Shown here: positions 9,175 through 16,680 of the stretch, piece after piece
Position numbering within the stretch: the first letter of the stretch is position 1
Layout: each line of letters begins with the position of its first letter
Origin: G963668345 sp965206025
GTDB lineage: Bacteria; Acidobacteriota; Terriglobia; Bryobacterales; UBA6623
Direction: 5' to 3'
Length of the DNA stretch: 64,000 nucleotides
Assembly: GCA_965206025.1 (NCBI GenBank)
Contig: CBDBIU010000004.1
Location: forward strand, 310,001 to 374,000
Position numbers and translations under genes: made by a program
The notes under the pieces: model-generated
Database searches by the model: none
What the model was told of the DNA's origin: nothing
Seen by the model: the letters and a program-made list of their open reading frames with translations, nothing else

Positions 9175-9498
9175 TCACGAGGCAGCGAGCTCCCTCTCCA
9201 GCCATGCCAGGTAGTTCGGGGACCCGTCCACGATGGGAATCGCCACGAGCTGAGGCAGATCGTAGCTGTGGAGTTTTTCGATCTCACGGCGGAGGGCGGT
9301 CAACGAGCCCCGCGATGCCTTAATGATAAGCAACAATTCCTGCTCGTCCTGTATATCGCCCTTCCAACGGTAAAAAGATCTCACCGCGGGCACGATGCTC
9401 ACACTAGCCGCCAGCCGTCGCTCCACCAGGTGTCGAGCGAGTTTCTCCGCCTCGGCGGCGTCCGCACAGCTCGTGTAGACAATGACTTTATCGGTCAT
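9175..9498 (-). CDS. cutA: CutA1-family divalent-cation tolerance protein
   Basis: Starting at ATG 9498 the product has 107 residues, the normal CutA size; the longer start at 9525 adds nine unrelated residues. Family landmarks are YTSCADAAEAEKLARHLVERRLAASVSIVP split over residues 5-35, the YRWKGDIQDEQELLLIIK strand-turn-strand and the C-terminal SPNYLAWLE. CutA1 proteins are small trimeric cytoplasmic proteins related in fold to PII; despite the name their exact role in metal tolerance is unsettled. GGGAG lies upstream as a ribosome binding site. It may be co-transcribed with argD, 63 bp downstream. Confidence 0.9.
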   Translation of the reverse strand: MTDKVIVYTSCADAAEAEKLARHLVERRLAASVSIVPAVRSFYRWKGDIQDEQELLLIIKASRGSLTALRREIEKLHSYDLPQLVAIPIVDGSPNYLAWLERELAAS

Positions 9499-9598
9499 GG
9501 CTAAGTCTTCTCCCTCGGAACCCATTGCGGCTCGACGCGAAACCGGACTGGGACATTCTTCTTATGGCGACAACAGCCTCGTTGAAGTATAGTTGGAC

Positions 9599-9904
9599 AT
9601 GATGGAAGGACCCGAGCCAAGGAGAAACAGGTGGCGGTGGCTGGGCTTCCTCGCTCTCGTTTTGGTCGGCCTCGTCTTTTACCATCTCTCGATCTACGAG
9701 CGGATGACGGAGCTCACCGCTTCCTGGGAGCGGGAAGAACAGATCCAACTCCGCCTTGAATCTCTCCGCGAAGAGAATGCCCGCTTGGAGGCGGCCATCG
9801 ACGACCTGGCGCCCGAGGGACCCGCCATCGAGCGGATCGCGCGGCAGAAACTGCAGATGGCCCGCCAGGACGAGACGCTAGTAAAAATCCCCGAAAAACG
9901 ATAG
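9599..9904 (+). CDS. FtsB/DivIC-like septum formation protein
   Basis: The roughly 101-residue product has the FtsB layout: a short basic cytoplasmic N-terminus, one membrane helix (WLGFLALVLVGLVFYHLS), then a coiled coil rich in E/L/R (about 38-75) and the conserved end (IERIARQKLQMARQDETLVKIP). FtsB works with FtsL and FtsQ at the division site. The first ATG (9599) is chosen, although TTG 9593 and ATG 9602 are possible. TATAGT lies 5 bp upstream, so the message may be almost leaderless. It is convergent with thiG, only 8 bp apart. Confidence 0.75.
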   Translation: MMEGPEPRRNRWRWLGFLALVLVGLVFYHLSIYERMTELTASWEREEQIQLRLESLREENARLEAAIDDLAPEGPAIERIARQKLQMARQDETLVKIPEKR

Positions 9905-9912
9905 GCTCGCGG

Positions 9913-10683
9913 TCAGCGCACAACCCCCTCGAAGGGACTGCTGGCCGAAGCATAGAGTCTCTTCTCCATACGCCGCGCCTCCCAGGCCAGCCGGCCCGCT
10001 TCGACCGCGCCCTTCATGGCGAGAGCCATCTTCTCCGGTTCCTCGGCCTCGGCGATTGCCGTGTTCATCAGCACGCCGTCATAGCCGAGTTCCATCGCCC
10101 TGGCGGCGTCGGATGCAGTGCCGACGCCGGCGTCCACCACCAGCGGGACGCTGGTAATCATCTCTCGGATAATCCGCAGATTCGTCTCATTTTGGATTCC
10201 CAGGCCCGAGCCAATCGGGGCGCCCAAGGGCATGACCGCCGCCGCGCCGGCATCCACCAACTTCAGGGCGTTGACCAGGTCGTCATTGGTATAGGGCAGC
10301 ACGACAAAGCCTTCCTTCGCCAGGACGCGGGTGGCCTCGAGCAGGCCTTCATTGTCGGGAAACAGCGTCTTCCGGTCTCCGATGACCTCGAGCTTGACCC
10401 AGTTCGACAGACCCACCTCGCGCGCCAGACGAGCGGTGCGGATGGCTTCCTCGGCCGTGTAGCAGGCGGCCGTGTTGGGCAGGATGAAGATTTTCTCTCG
10501 ATCGATATAGTCGATGAGCGACTCCTTGGAGCTGTCGGTCAGGTTCACTCGCCGGACGGCCACCGTTACACAGTCGGCGCCGGAGAGTTCATGGCAGCGC
10601 TTCATCTCTTGAAAGCTACGATATTTGCCCGTCCCGACAATCAGCCGCGACTGAAACTCCCGATCCGAGATTTTCAGACTCAT
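9913..10683 (-). CDS. thiG: Thiazole synthase
   Basis: This 256-residue TIM-barrel protein carries the ThiG hallmarks: GTGKYRSF near residue 17, the Schiff-base lysine K97 in NWVKLEVIGD, the MPLGAPIGSG phosphate loop and VVDAGVGTASDAARAMELGYDG. ThiG condenses 1-deoxy-xylulose 5-phosphate, dehydroglycine and ThiS thiocarboxylate to the thiazole phosphate of thiamine. No thiS, thiF, thiH/thiO or thiC is near, and no TPP riboswitch is visible upstream, so its partners must be elsewhere. A promoter-like TAGAAT ends 6 nt before the ATG. Confidence 0.95.
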   Translation of the reverse strand: MSLKISDREFQSRLIVGTGKYRSFQEMKRCHELSGADCVTVAVRRVNLTDSSKESLIDYIDREKIFILPNTAACYTAEEAIRTARLAREVGLSNWVKLEVIGDRKTLFPDNEGLLEATRVLAKEGFVVLPYTNDDLVNALKLVDAGAAAVMPLGAPIGSGLGIQNETNLRIIREMITSVPLVVDAGVGTASDAARAMELGYDGVLMNTAIAEAEEPEKMALAMKGAVEAGRLAWEARRMEKRLYASASSPFEGVVR

Positions 10684-10689
10684 GTTTCG

Positions 10690-10719
10690 ATTCTATGCCT
10701 TTCGGCGGTCTCGCGGCAA
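10690..10719 (-). promoter_or_regulatory. Putative promoter giving a near-leaderless thiG message
   Basis: On the minus strand, TTGCCG (10719-10714) and TAGAAT (10695-10690) are 18 bp apart, and TAGAAT is only 6 bp from the thiG ATG. No Shine-Dalgarno sequence fits in that space. If real, transcription would begin at or within a few bases of the start codon. Confidence 0.4.
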
Positions 10720-10749
10720 AGCGCGGGACGGGAAGTTTGTTGTCGTTAG

Positions 10750-11306
10750 ATGGGCGCGGGGGAGGACAAGGATTCATCCACGCCGAGCGGCCTCATCCCT
10801 GGACCGCTCGCTCACACTCGCGGCTCGGTGCTCGACGCTCCCGCCTGCTTGAGGATGCGAATTAACAACGGCTCTTCCGGGTTTTTAGTGGGTGGCCAAC
10901 GGGTAGCCGGCTCCTCCATCCTGCCGACCCGACGTCGCCCGCAGTCACATCGGAGCCCAAAAGGCGGCCAAGAAATCCCCAAATACCCTACACGCCAGTC
11001 CGGTCGTGGGCAACTCGTAAAGGGAATAAGACACTGATAAACAGGGAGTTATCTCTTTGAGTGTGGCCACTGGATGACAGTTGTGGATCCGCATTTCACA
11101 GCCTTCGGGAGACTGTACGACTACCTGCCAGCAGCCTTGCTCTACTCGTAACCCTTTGTTTATCAGTAATTCTTTTTGGCCAACGCAGTCGCCGCCCGGC
11201 CTTGGGGGCCGTAGAGTTGTCACGAAGCCCTTGAATGGCACCGAAGCAGGCTCCGGGAGGTCGGCCTCACAGTGGCGAGGGATCCGTCACTCACCGCCGC
11301 CAGCCA
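10750..11306. other. Long intergenic region with an inverted repeat pair
   Basis: No convincing gene was found in this stretch. The only structure seen is a perfect 11-bp inverted pair, ACTGATAAACA (11033-11043) and TGTTTATCAGT (11157-11167), enclosing 113 bp. Short open frames here have no family features. Confidence 0.35.
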
Positions 11307-11441
11307 CTAAAATCCCAGAAGAGCCTTAACAACTCTCGGCCAATGTCCCGTGAATGAGCATGTGATCTCGGCGTATTTGCGGACGTGGTCTTCGGTGAGG
11401 GTCAAACTTCGGGCGGCGTGCTGTCCTACGGTGACGTGCAT
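11307..11441 (-). pseudogene. Truncated MaoC-like dehydratase remnant
   Basis: From ATG 11441, with a good ribosome binding site (AGGAAGGAG, 8 bp upstream), the first residues VTVGQHAARSLTLTEDHV and then RKYAEIT match the N-terminus of MaoC-like hydratases, whose next residues are normally G-D-x-N-P-x-H. Here the frame breaks right after that point and stops within 20 codons. In another frame a HGTLAE-like segment, resembling the later MaoC H-G-h-L motif, appears almost at once. This suggests an internal deletion of about 30-40 codons plus frame loss. MaoC proteins hydrate enoyl thioesters. It follows the enolase-superfamily gene on the same strand. Confidence 0.4.
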
Positions 11442-11523
11442 TCCGGCAGCTCCTTCCTTCCCACCGCAATGGCTGTGAACTGCCTGCCGTTTTGCTTCGA
11501 CCACCCGGCCCAAACGTTGGGCC

Positions 11524-12723
11524 TCATCGGCGGCTGCCGAGTATCCCGCCGAGCTGCCGCGGCGGATGAGCCTTCAGACCAGCCTCGTTGGGCTCGGTCC
11601 CCCAGCCGGGAGTCTTCGGCAGGATCAGATAACCCTCCTCGATCTCGGGGGCAACGGTAAACAGCTCGTCCCGCCAGCCCACTTCATCGACGTCCGTCTC
11701 CATGATGCGGAAGTTCGGGACGGCAGCTGAGAAGTGCGCGCTCATCATGCTCGAGAGGTGCCCGTAGAAGTTATGCGGCGCGACGTTGACCTCGTGAGCC
11801 TCGGCCAAGGCGGCGATCTTCATCGATTGCCACACGCCGTTCCAGACCGCGTCGACGATGGCTACGTCCATCGACTGGCAGTCGAAATAGGGCCGGAACT
11901 CGCGGATCCCGATCAGGGTTTCGCAGGAGCTGATGGGCGTGGCCGAGCGTTGCCGGATTAGCGCCAGAGCCTGTGGGTTGTAGCTGTCGATCTCGATCCA
12001 GAACAGCCCCAGCGGCGCCAGGGCCTCGATCATCTTGAGATAGCCCTCGGTCTTGAAATTGAAGTTGAGATCCAGCAGGATGTCGATGTCGGGCCCCGCC
12101 CCCTCTCGGAAGGCTTCCATCTCGGCTTTCAGGCCGGCGACGACGTCGCGCTCGGCGTTCAGCTCGGGATAACCCGCCGGACGGTTGAATCCGGGCAGAT
12201 AGCCCGACGGCTTGCGGTCGAATAAGAAGATGTTGGTCTTAAGGGCCGTAAAGCCCTTGTCCTTCACCTCTCGGCCGAGAGCTTCAACATCGTCTAGTGA
12301 CGCGACGGGCGGGTATGGATGAGTCTCCGGCCAATTGACTCGATAGGTGCCGCAGTGCGACCAGTAGACACGCAGCCGGTCTCGCACGGCGCCGCCCAGA
12401 AGCTCATAGACGGGGACGCCGTAGTGCTTCGCCTTGACGTCCAGTAGGGCGTTCTCTATCGCCCCGACCGCTTCCCCGGCGACCCCGCCGGCTGCGGGAC
12501 GAGTGGCTGCGTAGAGGTCCCAGTAGATCTTTTCGGTGTGCCGCGGGTCCTGGCCCGCCACCATCGGTGTAAGCCCCTCGATGGCCGCTGAAACACCCGG
12601 GGACCCGAAACCCTCTTGGAACTCGCTCCAGCCAACCAAGCCGGTATCGGTCGTCAGCTTGACGAACGAAAAATTCCGCCAGCCGGCATCGCAATGCAAG
12701 GTTTCGATCGTTGTGATGTTCAT
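11524..12723 (-). CDS. Enolase-superfamily (mandelate racemase/muconate lactonizing) enzyme
   Basis: The 399-residue product has the two-domain enolase-superfamily plan: an alpha/beta capping domain (about 1-120) followed by a TIM barrel. Candidate acid/base and metal residues are K162 in LKTNI, D218 in ILLDLNF, E244 in FWIEIDS and E268 in SSCETLIG. A later N-V-A-P-H-N block supplies the C-terminal histidine. Such enzymes abstract the alpha proton of a carboxylate, commonly in sugar-acid dehydration. The substrate cannot be told from sequence alone. A decayed MaoC gene follows it; no transporter or other sugar-acid gene is nearby. Confidence 0.8.
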   Translation of the reverse strand: MNITTIETLHCDAGWRNFSFVKLTTDTGLVGWSEFQEGFGSPGVSAAIEGLTPMVAGQDPRHTEKIYWDLYAATRPAAGGVAGEAVGAIENALLDVKAKHYGVPVYELLGGAVRDRLRVYWSHCGTYRVNWPETHPYPPVASLDDVEALGREVKDKGFTALKTNIFLFDRKPSGYLPGFNRPAGYPELNAERDVVAGLKAEMEAFREGAGPDIDILLDLNFNFKTEGYLKMIEALAPLGLFWIEIDSYNPQALALIRQRSATPISSCETLIGIREFRPYFDCQSMDVAIVDAVWNGVWQSMKIAALAEAHEVNVAPHNFYGHLSSMMSAHFSAAVPNFRIMETDVDEVGWRDELFTVAPEIEEGYLILPKTPGWGTEPNEAGLKAHPPRQLGGILGSRR

Positions 12724-12943
12724 TGTGGGCGTCCTATTCGGTTAAATGTCGCGAAGGTAGTGTACTGCCGGCGCGACCTGAATGCAAACGCGGCCGGGCC
12801 GCCTGACAGCTACGCGTAAATTACTGAATTTCATCGTGGTTATGAGAAATTGGCTTTGTTTGGTCAATTCCTTGCTCCCCTACCGGGTTGCTGCGCCGCG
12901 CGACAGTTACCTTCGAGCGGCGCACCGAGAGCACCCGCCGCCA

Positions 12944-13000
12944 GGGAACTCGATGTCGCCACGAATGGCCACGCGGCACGCGAAGAAGGCAAGCGCCACA
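12944..13000 (-). repeat. GTGGCGC double-hairpin repeat, copy 2
   Basis: Read on the minus strand this copy begins TGTGGCGC (13000-12993) and ends GTGGCCA-TTCG-TGGCGACA followed by TCGAG. Compared with the copy at 27287 the tetraloop of the second hairpin is inverted (TTCG against CGAA). It lies in the 650-bp gap 12724-13373, where no gene is supported. Confidence 0.55.
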
Positions 13001-13263
13001 AAGCATAAGGCCGCGGATCTTAAAGTCGAGACCCGCCTACGAACCCACTCTAACCAGTTGATTCCTTGTGGGTTGCACGGAATCGAGTCGGTTTGTATTT
13101 TTTTCGCTCGCCGAGCGTCATGGATTCCGTACGGTCTCCCCCTTTCAGAATAGCGAGTCTGTCAAGCGCCTTCGTTGGGCGATGAACGAAAAGCCGCGGA
13201 TCCGGCGGGCGACCAGCGGGCGGCCGATTCGCGACGTGGCGGCGCACGGACCGGCAGGAGTCA

Positions 13264-13359
13264 TGTCGGCAAGAGGGCGCGATGAATCGCGCCCCTACAT
13301 TCCTGACGGCGGGCATTTGCTTGCACTTCTACCCTCGGCTGGTGAGAAATGCGGGTTAG
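13264..13359 (+). repeat. Right part of a CTAG/YTAR inverted-repeat element (family 2b)
   Basis: Bases 13264-13320 nearly match 63271-63327, including the perfect tetraloop hairpin GGGCGCGA-TGAA-TCGCGCCC (13275-13294). The segment ends GGTGAGAAATGCGGGTTAG, the family-2 terminus. The left terminus is not recognisable. The stop codon of the glycosyltransferase gene lies 15 bp further on. Confidence 0.6.
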
Positions 13360-13373
13360 GGGTGGCGAGCGCC

Positions 13374-14984
13374 CTATCTCACCGCTTCGATCATTTCCCG
13401 TTGCTCGGGGGTAAACCGGCAGCCTTGGGGTAACCGCGCGGCGCGTCGGGCGGCGAGCTCATCTCCTCGGCTGCGAAAAACGAGGATCAAATTATTGCGG
13501 GCATCGAAGTGACATGGGTCGTGGCGGAGCGCGGCCCGAAAAGTCCGGGCGGCCTCGTCACCGCGCCCAAGCGCGTATAGGGCGGCTCCGTAGTTCGCGA
13601 GCGCTCCCGGGTCGTCTGGAAACGCTCTCAGCGCCGCCGAAAACTCGCGTGCAGCATCGGAGGGGCGGCCCATCTGCAGGTAGACAACGCCCATCTCGGT
13701 CGCTACGTCGGGATCGTGAGGGGCCAGAAATCGTGCGTCATCCAACAGCCGAAGCTGTTCATCGTGCGGCGGCGGGTGCTTGGCTCCCAGGGCCCTGGAG
13801 AGCTGAATCTTGGGGCGAACCTTGGCGGGAGATTTAGCCACCGTATCCCGCCAAAGGCTCTCCTCGCCGTGCCACACCCAACTTCTTTGAAAGCTAAGCC
13901 CGGCGAGCAGAAGAGCCAACAGCGGGACCGCGAATCGCGGGGCGCGCGACCCTATGATGCCGATCGCGAGACTCAGACTGAGCAAAGGCAGATAGAGCCG
14001 ACGTTCCGTCATCAAGTCCGCCAGTGGAACAATGCTCGATGTCGGAACCAGCAGCACCAGACCCCCGAGCAGCCAAAACGCCGCCGGCCACTTGCGAAGC
14101 GACCAGCCAGCGGCGATGACGAGCAGCGCCAGCGCTATCCACGCCGCCGTCGTAGCGGTGTCCCATCCGGTGGAGAGCCGGAAGTCGCGATCGAAATTAA
14201 GCCCCGCGGGCCAAACAATGAGCGCCAGATATTCCCAAACAGCGCGGCCTTGAGTCAGAAGATAAGTCCGCGGGGTGATCTCGCCCAATCCAACTCCAAT
14301 ACCCGCTCCCTCCGTTATGAGAGCCGCGTAGAAGAGCCGGGCCGCGACCAGCAGTCCGATTCCCAGAGCAGCGGCGAGCGGTGGCATCACTCGGGACCAT
14401 TCGGGGGACGGCTCGCGGGACCACTCGATCCGGCTTTCGCCGCCTGTCAGGCCGGCTCGGCGACGCATCCATTCACAACCGGCCAGGAAAATCGGGAAAG
14501 CAATGGCCTCTTCTTTCGCCAGCAATGCCGCCGCGAAATACGCTACGGCGCGCCAGCGGTTCGCGCCGTTCCAAGCGCGCCAGGACAAAAGACAAAACAA
14601 AGCCGCCAACAGCGTGGCTCGTCCAAACACGTAGGCGACCGGTTCGGTCTGGACCGGGTGGACCGCGAACACGACGGTGGCGAGGATCGCCGCCCGCCTC
14701 CCCACCAGCTGGTGGAAAACGGACCAAGCCAACCAAACCGCCGTGAGATGGCAGGCCAGGTTCACCGCGTGATACCCCCAGGCTTCGGTTCCGCCCAGCC
14801 GGTAGTTGAGCCAAAACGTCAGGTAGGTGAGAGGCCGGGTGCGCTCCCACCGAAAGACCTCCCACCAACCCGAAGGAGCGGTCAGGATGGGATCGGAAAA
14901 CAGGGAATAATCGTCGAAGTGAAAAGACGAGGTAATCGTCGAGCCGAAGGCGAGCAGCACAAGCAGCAGCAGGGGCCACGGCAT
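13374..14984 (-). CDS. Membrane GT-C-like glycosyltransferase with C-terminal TPRs (TMTC-like)
   Basis: The start is ATG 14984; a longer start at 15014 would begin inside a repeat and is rejected. The 536-residue product opens with a membrane helix and an F-H-F-D-D-Y loop motif (about 22-26), the acidic luminal/periplasmic motif of GT-C enzymes, then about ten membrane helices. The last 140 residues are TPR repeats (DVATEMGVVYLQMGRPSDAAREF and the next two units). This order matches eukaryotic TMTC O-mannosyltransferases and bacterial relatives. The likely role is transfer of a sugar from a lipid carrier outside the membrane; substrate unknown. Confidence 0.7.
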   Translation of the reverse strand: MPWPLLLLVLLAFGSTITSSFHFDDYSLFSDPILTAPSGWWEVFRWERTRPLTYLTFWLNYRLGGTEAWGYHAVNLACHLTAVWLAWSVFHQLVGRRAAILATVVFAVHPVQTEPVAYVFGRATLLAALFCLLSWRAWNGANRWRAVAYFAAALLAKEEAIAFPIFLAGCEWMRRRAGLTGGESRIEWSREPSPEWSRVMPPLAAALGIGLLVAARLFYAALITEGAGIGVGLGEITPRTYLLTQGRAVWEYLALIVWPAGLNFDRDFRLSTGWDTATTAAWIALALLVIAAGWSLRKWPAAFWLLGGLVLLVPTSSIVPLADLMTERRLYLPLLSLSLAIGIIGSRAPRFAVPLLALLLAGLSFQRSWVWHGEESLWRDTVAKSPAKVRPKIQLSRALGAKHPPPHDEQLRLLDDARFLAPHDPDVATEMGVVYLQMGRPSDAAREFSAALRAFPDDPGALANYGAALYALGRGDEAARTFRAALRHDPCHFDARNNLILVFRSRGDELAARRAARLPQGCRFTPEQREMIEAVR

Positions 14985-14985
14985 T

Positions 14986-15061
14986 CTAGTGTCCGGTTTC
15001 AAAGGTTGGCGCAATTATTCTACGGCACTCGCCGTCAGCCGTCAGTCGTGTCCACGCGGAC
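14986..15061. repeat. Dispersed repeat family 3, copy 1
   Basis: The segment begins CTAGTGTCCGGTTTCAAA and is similar over about 75 bp to 57625-57697, including the shared TATTCTACGGCAC block. It forms the whole gap between the amidohydrolase and the glycosyltransferase and reaches into the last codons of the amidohydrolase. Confidence 0.6.
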
Positions 15062-16307
15062 GGACAAGGCCTGTGTTCAAAGCAGAAATGCAGGCTACCC
15101 TTCGCTTGCCTTTGGGGGAAACCCCGTAAATCCGGGCCGCGTTGCCGCCCAAAACCAGACCGCGGTCGTCGTCGGTCATGAACTCCGTGTGGAGCCGGAC
15201 GCTGTCGAAGCATTGCTTGTAGGTGCATGACCGCAGGAGCCAGGGCAGATCGGCGCCCCAGACCATGACGCCGGCCCCGAATTCCTCGTAAATCCGGCGG
15301 ATCAGCTCCTTGTGCCGCGGGTAGGGGTATTCGGCATCCCGGCCCCAGACGGCTTCGTTCTCCCAGGCAAGGACGTAGCCGACCTCGAGGTGGAAGTTGC
15401 CCAGCTTGAAGAGGCCAAAGAACTCCGTCGGGTTATCGACGTGGTTCGGGTCGCTGGGATGCAACACGTTGCTGCCCATGTGGTTGCTGGTGATCTTCAA
15501 CTCGGGGAAGCGCCGGGAAACACTCTCCAGGCGCTGAATTTCCCGCAAGTAGTCGGCCTTTGGGCTGAACCCCGTGTTGAGAAAAACCGGGATCTTCAAA
15601 CGCGCGCACTCTTTCCAAAGCGGATCGCAGCGGGGGTCATCGACGGGCTGGCCCCGAGGGATGTGGGAGTAGAGCCCGCGGTAGCCCAACTCTTCGACCG
15701 CTCTGGCGAGCGTTTCCAGCTCCGTGCCGAGGTGCTTGTCGCTCTTAGCCAGGTCGTAGTCGATGTCCGCGGCGCCGATGAAGCGGTCCGGCCAACGGCG
15801 GATGCAGTCGAGGAAGTACACCTCGCGGCCCCACACCGCGTTCACGTACCCCGTCTGAATGACCGCCATATCGACGCCCACGAAGTTCATATGCGCCAGC
15901 ATCTGCTCGGGATCGTGAACGGGGTCGATCATGGACTCCGCGCCGCGACGCAGCCAGACGTCTTCACCGTGCTTTCGCCAGCGCCAAATGTTGTATTTGT
16001 CCATGGTGAAGCCCACGTCCTCGCCGGGCTCGGGAATGTATTTGGGGTCGGTGTGGCTGCTGACGAATCGTCCCCAGATGGTGCTCACCCCAGCCTGCAG
16101 CCGGCGGGTATGGGTGGTCGGATCGTCGTATCCCACGGCGCCTCTTTGGTCGGGGAAAACGTGCGCGTGATTGTCGACGACGAGGCTGCGTTTGGCCGGC
16201 TTTGCCGTCCCGCTTTGGGCGGCATCCGCCGAGCTTCCTGTGAATCCCGGCATCGCCAGCGCCGCCGTGCCCTTCAGGAAGTTGCGTCGGTTCACTCTGT
16301 GGTTCAT
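15042..16307 (-). CDS. Tat-exported amidohydrolase (amidohydrolase_2 family)
   Basis: Residues 1-30 form a twin-arginine signal (NRRNFLKG followed by a hydrophobic stretch), so the enzyme is folded before export. The mature part has the amidohydrolase-2 TIM barrel: V-D-N-H-A-H near residue 47 (metal His pair), I-T-S-N-H-M-G-S in the middle and V-M-V-W-G-A-D-L-P with the late Asp near the end. Relatives include metal-dependent decarboxylases and lactone hydrolases. The family motif ends near GGNAARIYG; about 27 residues beyond it are unusual, and the final ones are encoded where repeat family 3 begins. The substrate is unknown. Confidence 0.8.
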   Translation of the reverse strand: MNHRVNRRNFLKGTAALAMPGFTGSSADAAQSGTAKPAKRSLVVDNHAHVFPDQRGAVGYDDPTTHTRRLQAGVSTIWGRFVSSHTDPKYIPEPGEDVGFTMDKYNIWRWRKHGEDVWLRRGAESMIDPVHDPEQMLAHMNFVGVDMAVIQTGYVNAVWGREVYFLDCIRRWPDRFIGAADIDYDLAKSDKHLGTELETLARAVEELGYRGLYSHIPRGQPVDDPRCDPLWKECARLKIPVFLNTGFSPKADYLREIQRLESVSRRFPELKITSNHMGSNVLHPSDPNHVDNPTEFFGLFKLGNFHLEVGYVLAWENEAVWGRDAEYPYPRHKELIRRIYEEFGAGVMVWGADLPWLLRSCTYKQCFDSVRLHTEFMTDDDRGLVLGGNAARIYGVSPKGKRRVACISALNTGLVRPRGHD

Positions 16308-16680
16308 CCCTATTCCCCCGTGTACAACGATTTACCGACGAGTTTCGGCAGCCTTTGCGGTTGTGTTGAAGGAAGACTCGCCCGAGCAGGTCTTCGGAGG
16401 ACCAGTATACATCTGGGGCGCGATCAGGGGAAATCGGGAGGAAGGGCAGGAACGGCTTGACTGGTGTGGGGCGATCTCGCTTTGTTCACTCAAAGAGCTT
16501 TCGAGATTTCTTGCGGGCGGCTCGGGGTCGACCAAATCGACGTTCAACTGCTTCTCAGCACCAAGCTAAGCAGCGGCACGAGGGTAGCGGTCTCGAAAGA
16601 AATCGTCGAGGCTTCCTCGGACTTATTACTCTGAAACCATCATCTCGCTTTTCCCCACCCCTTGCAGTACCCTGTATACA
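16308..16680. other. Divergent intergenic region
   Basis: These 373 bp separate the minus-strand amidohydrolase from the plus-strand cytochrome gene and must hold both promoters. I see no repeat, hairpin or convincing promoter pair. TATACA directly abuts the ATG at 16681 and is too close to be an ordinary -10 box. Confidence 0.3.

Noticed and set aside
9160..9185. GCCTC/GAGGC hairpin around CGTGGCGCGTCACG near the cutA end as a terminator
   Set aside because: Imperfect stem with no T-run on either strand; perhaps a weak GTGGCGC relative, but not supported.
10684..10760. TPP riboswitch in front of thiG
   Set aside because: The conserved CTGAGA and GGAAC-type motifs are not present, and the promoter lies right at the start codon.
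12782..13153. 123-residue frame in the gap after the enolase-superfamily gene
   Set aside because: It runs through double-hairpin copy 2, has no ribosome binding site and no family features.
13716..15230. 504-residue open frame on the plus strand across the glycosyltransferase gene
   Set aside because: It is antisense to a gene with clear membrane helices and TPRs; the product is Arg/Gln/Pro-rich with no family features.
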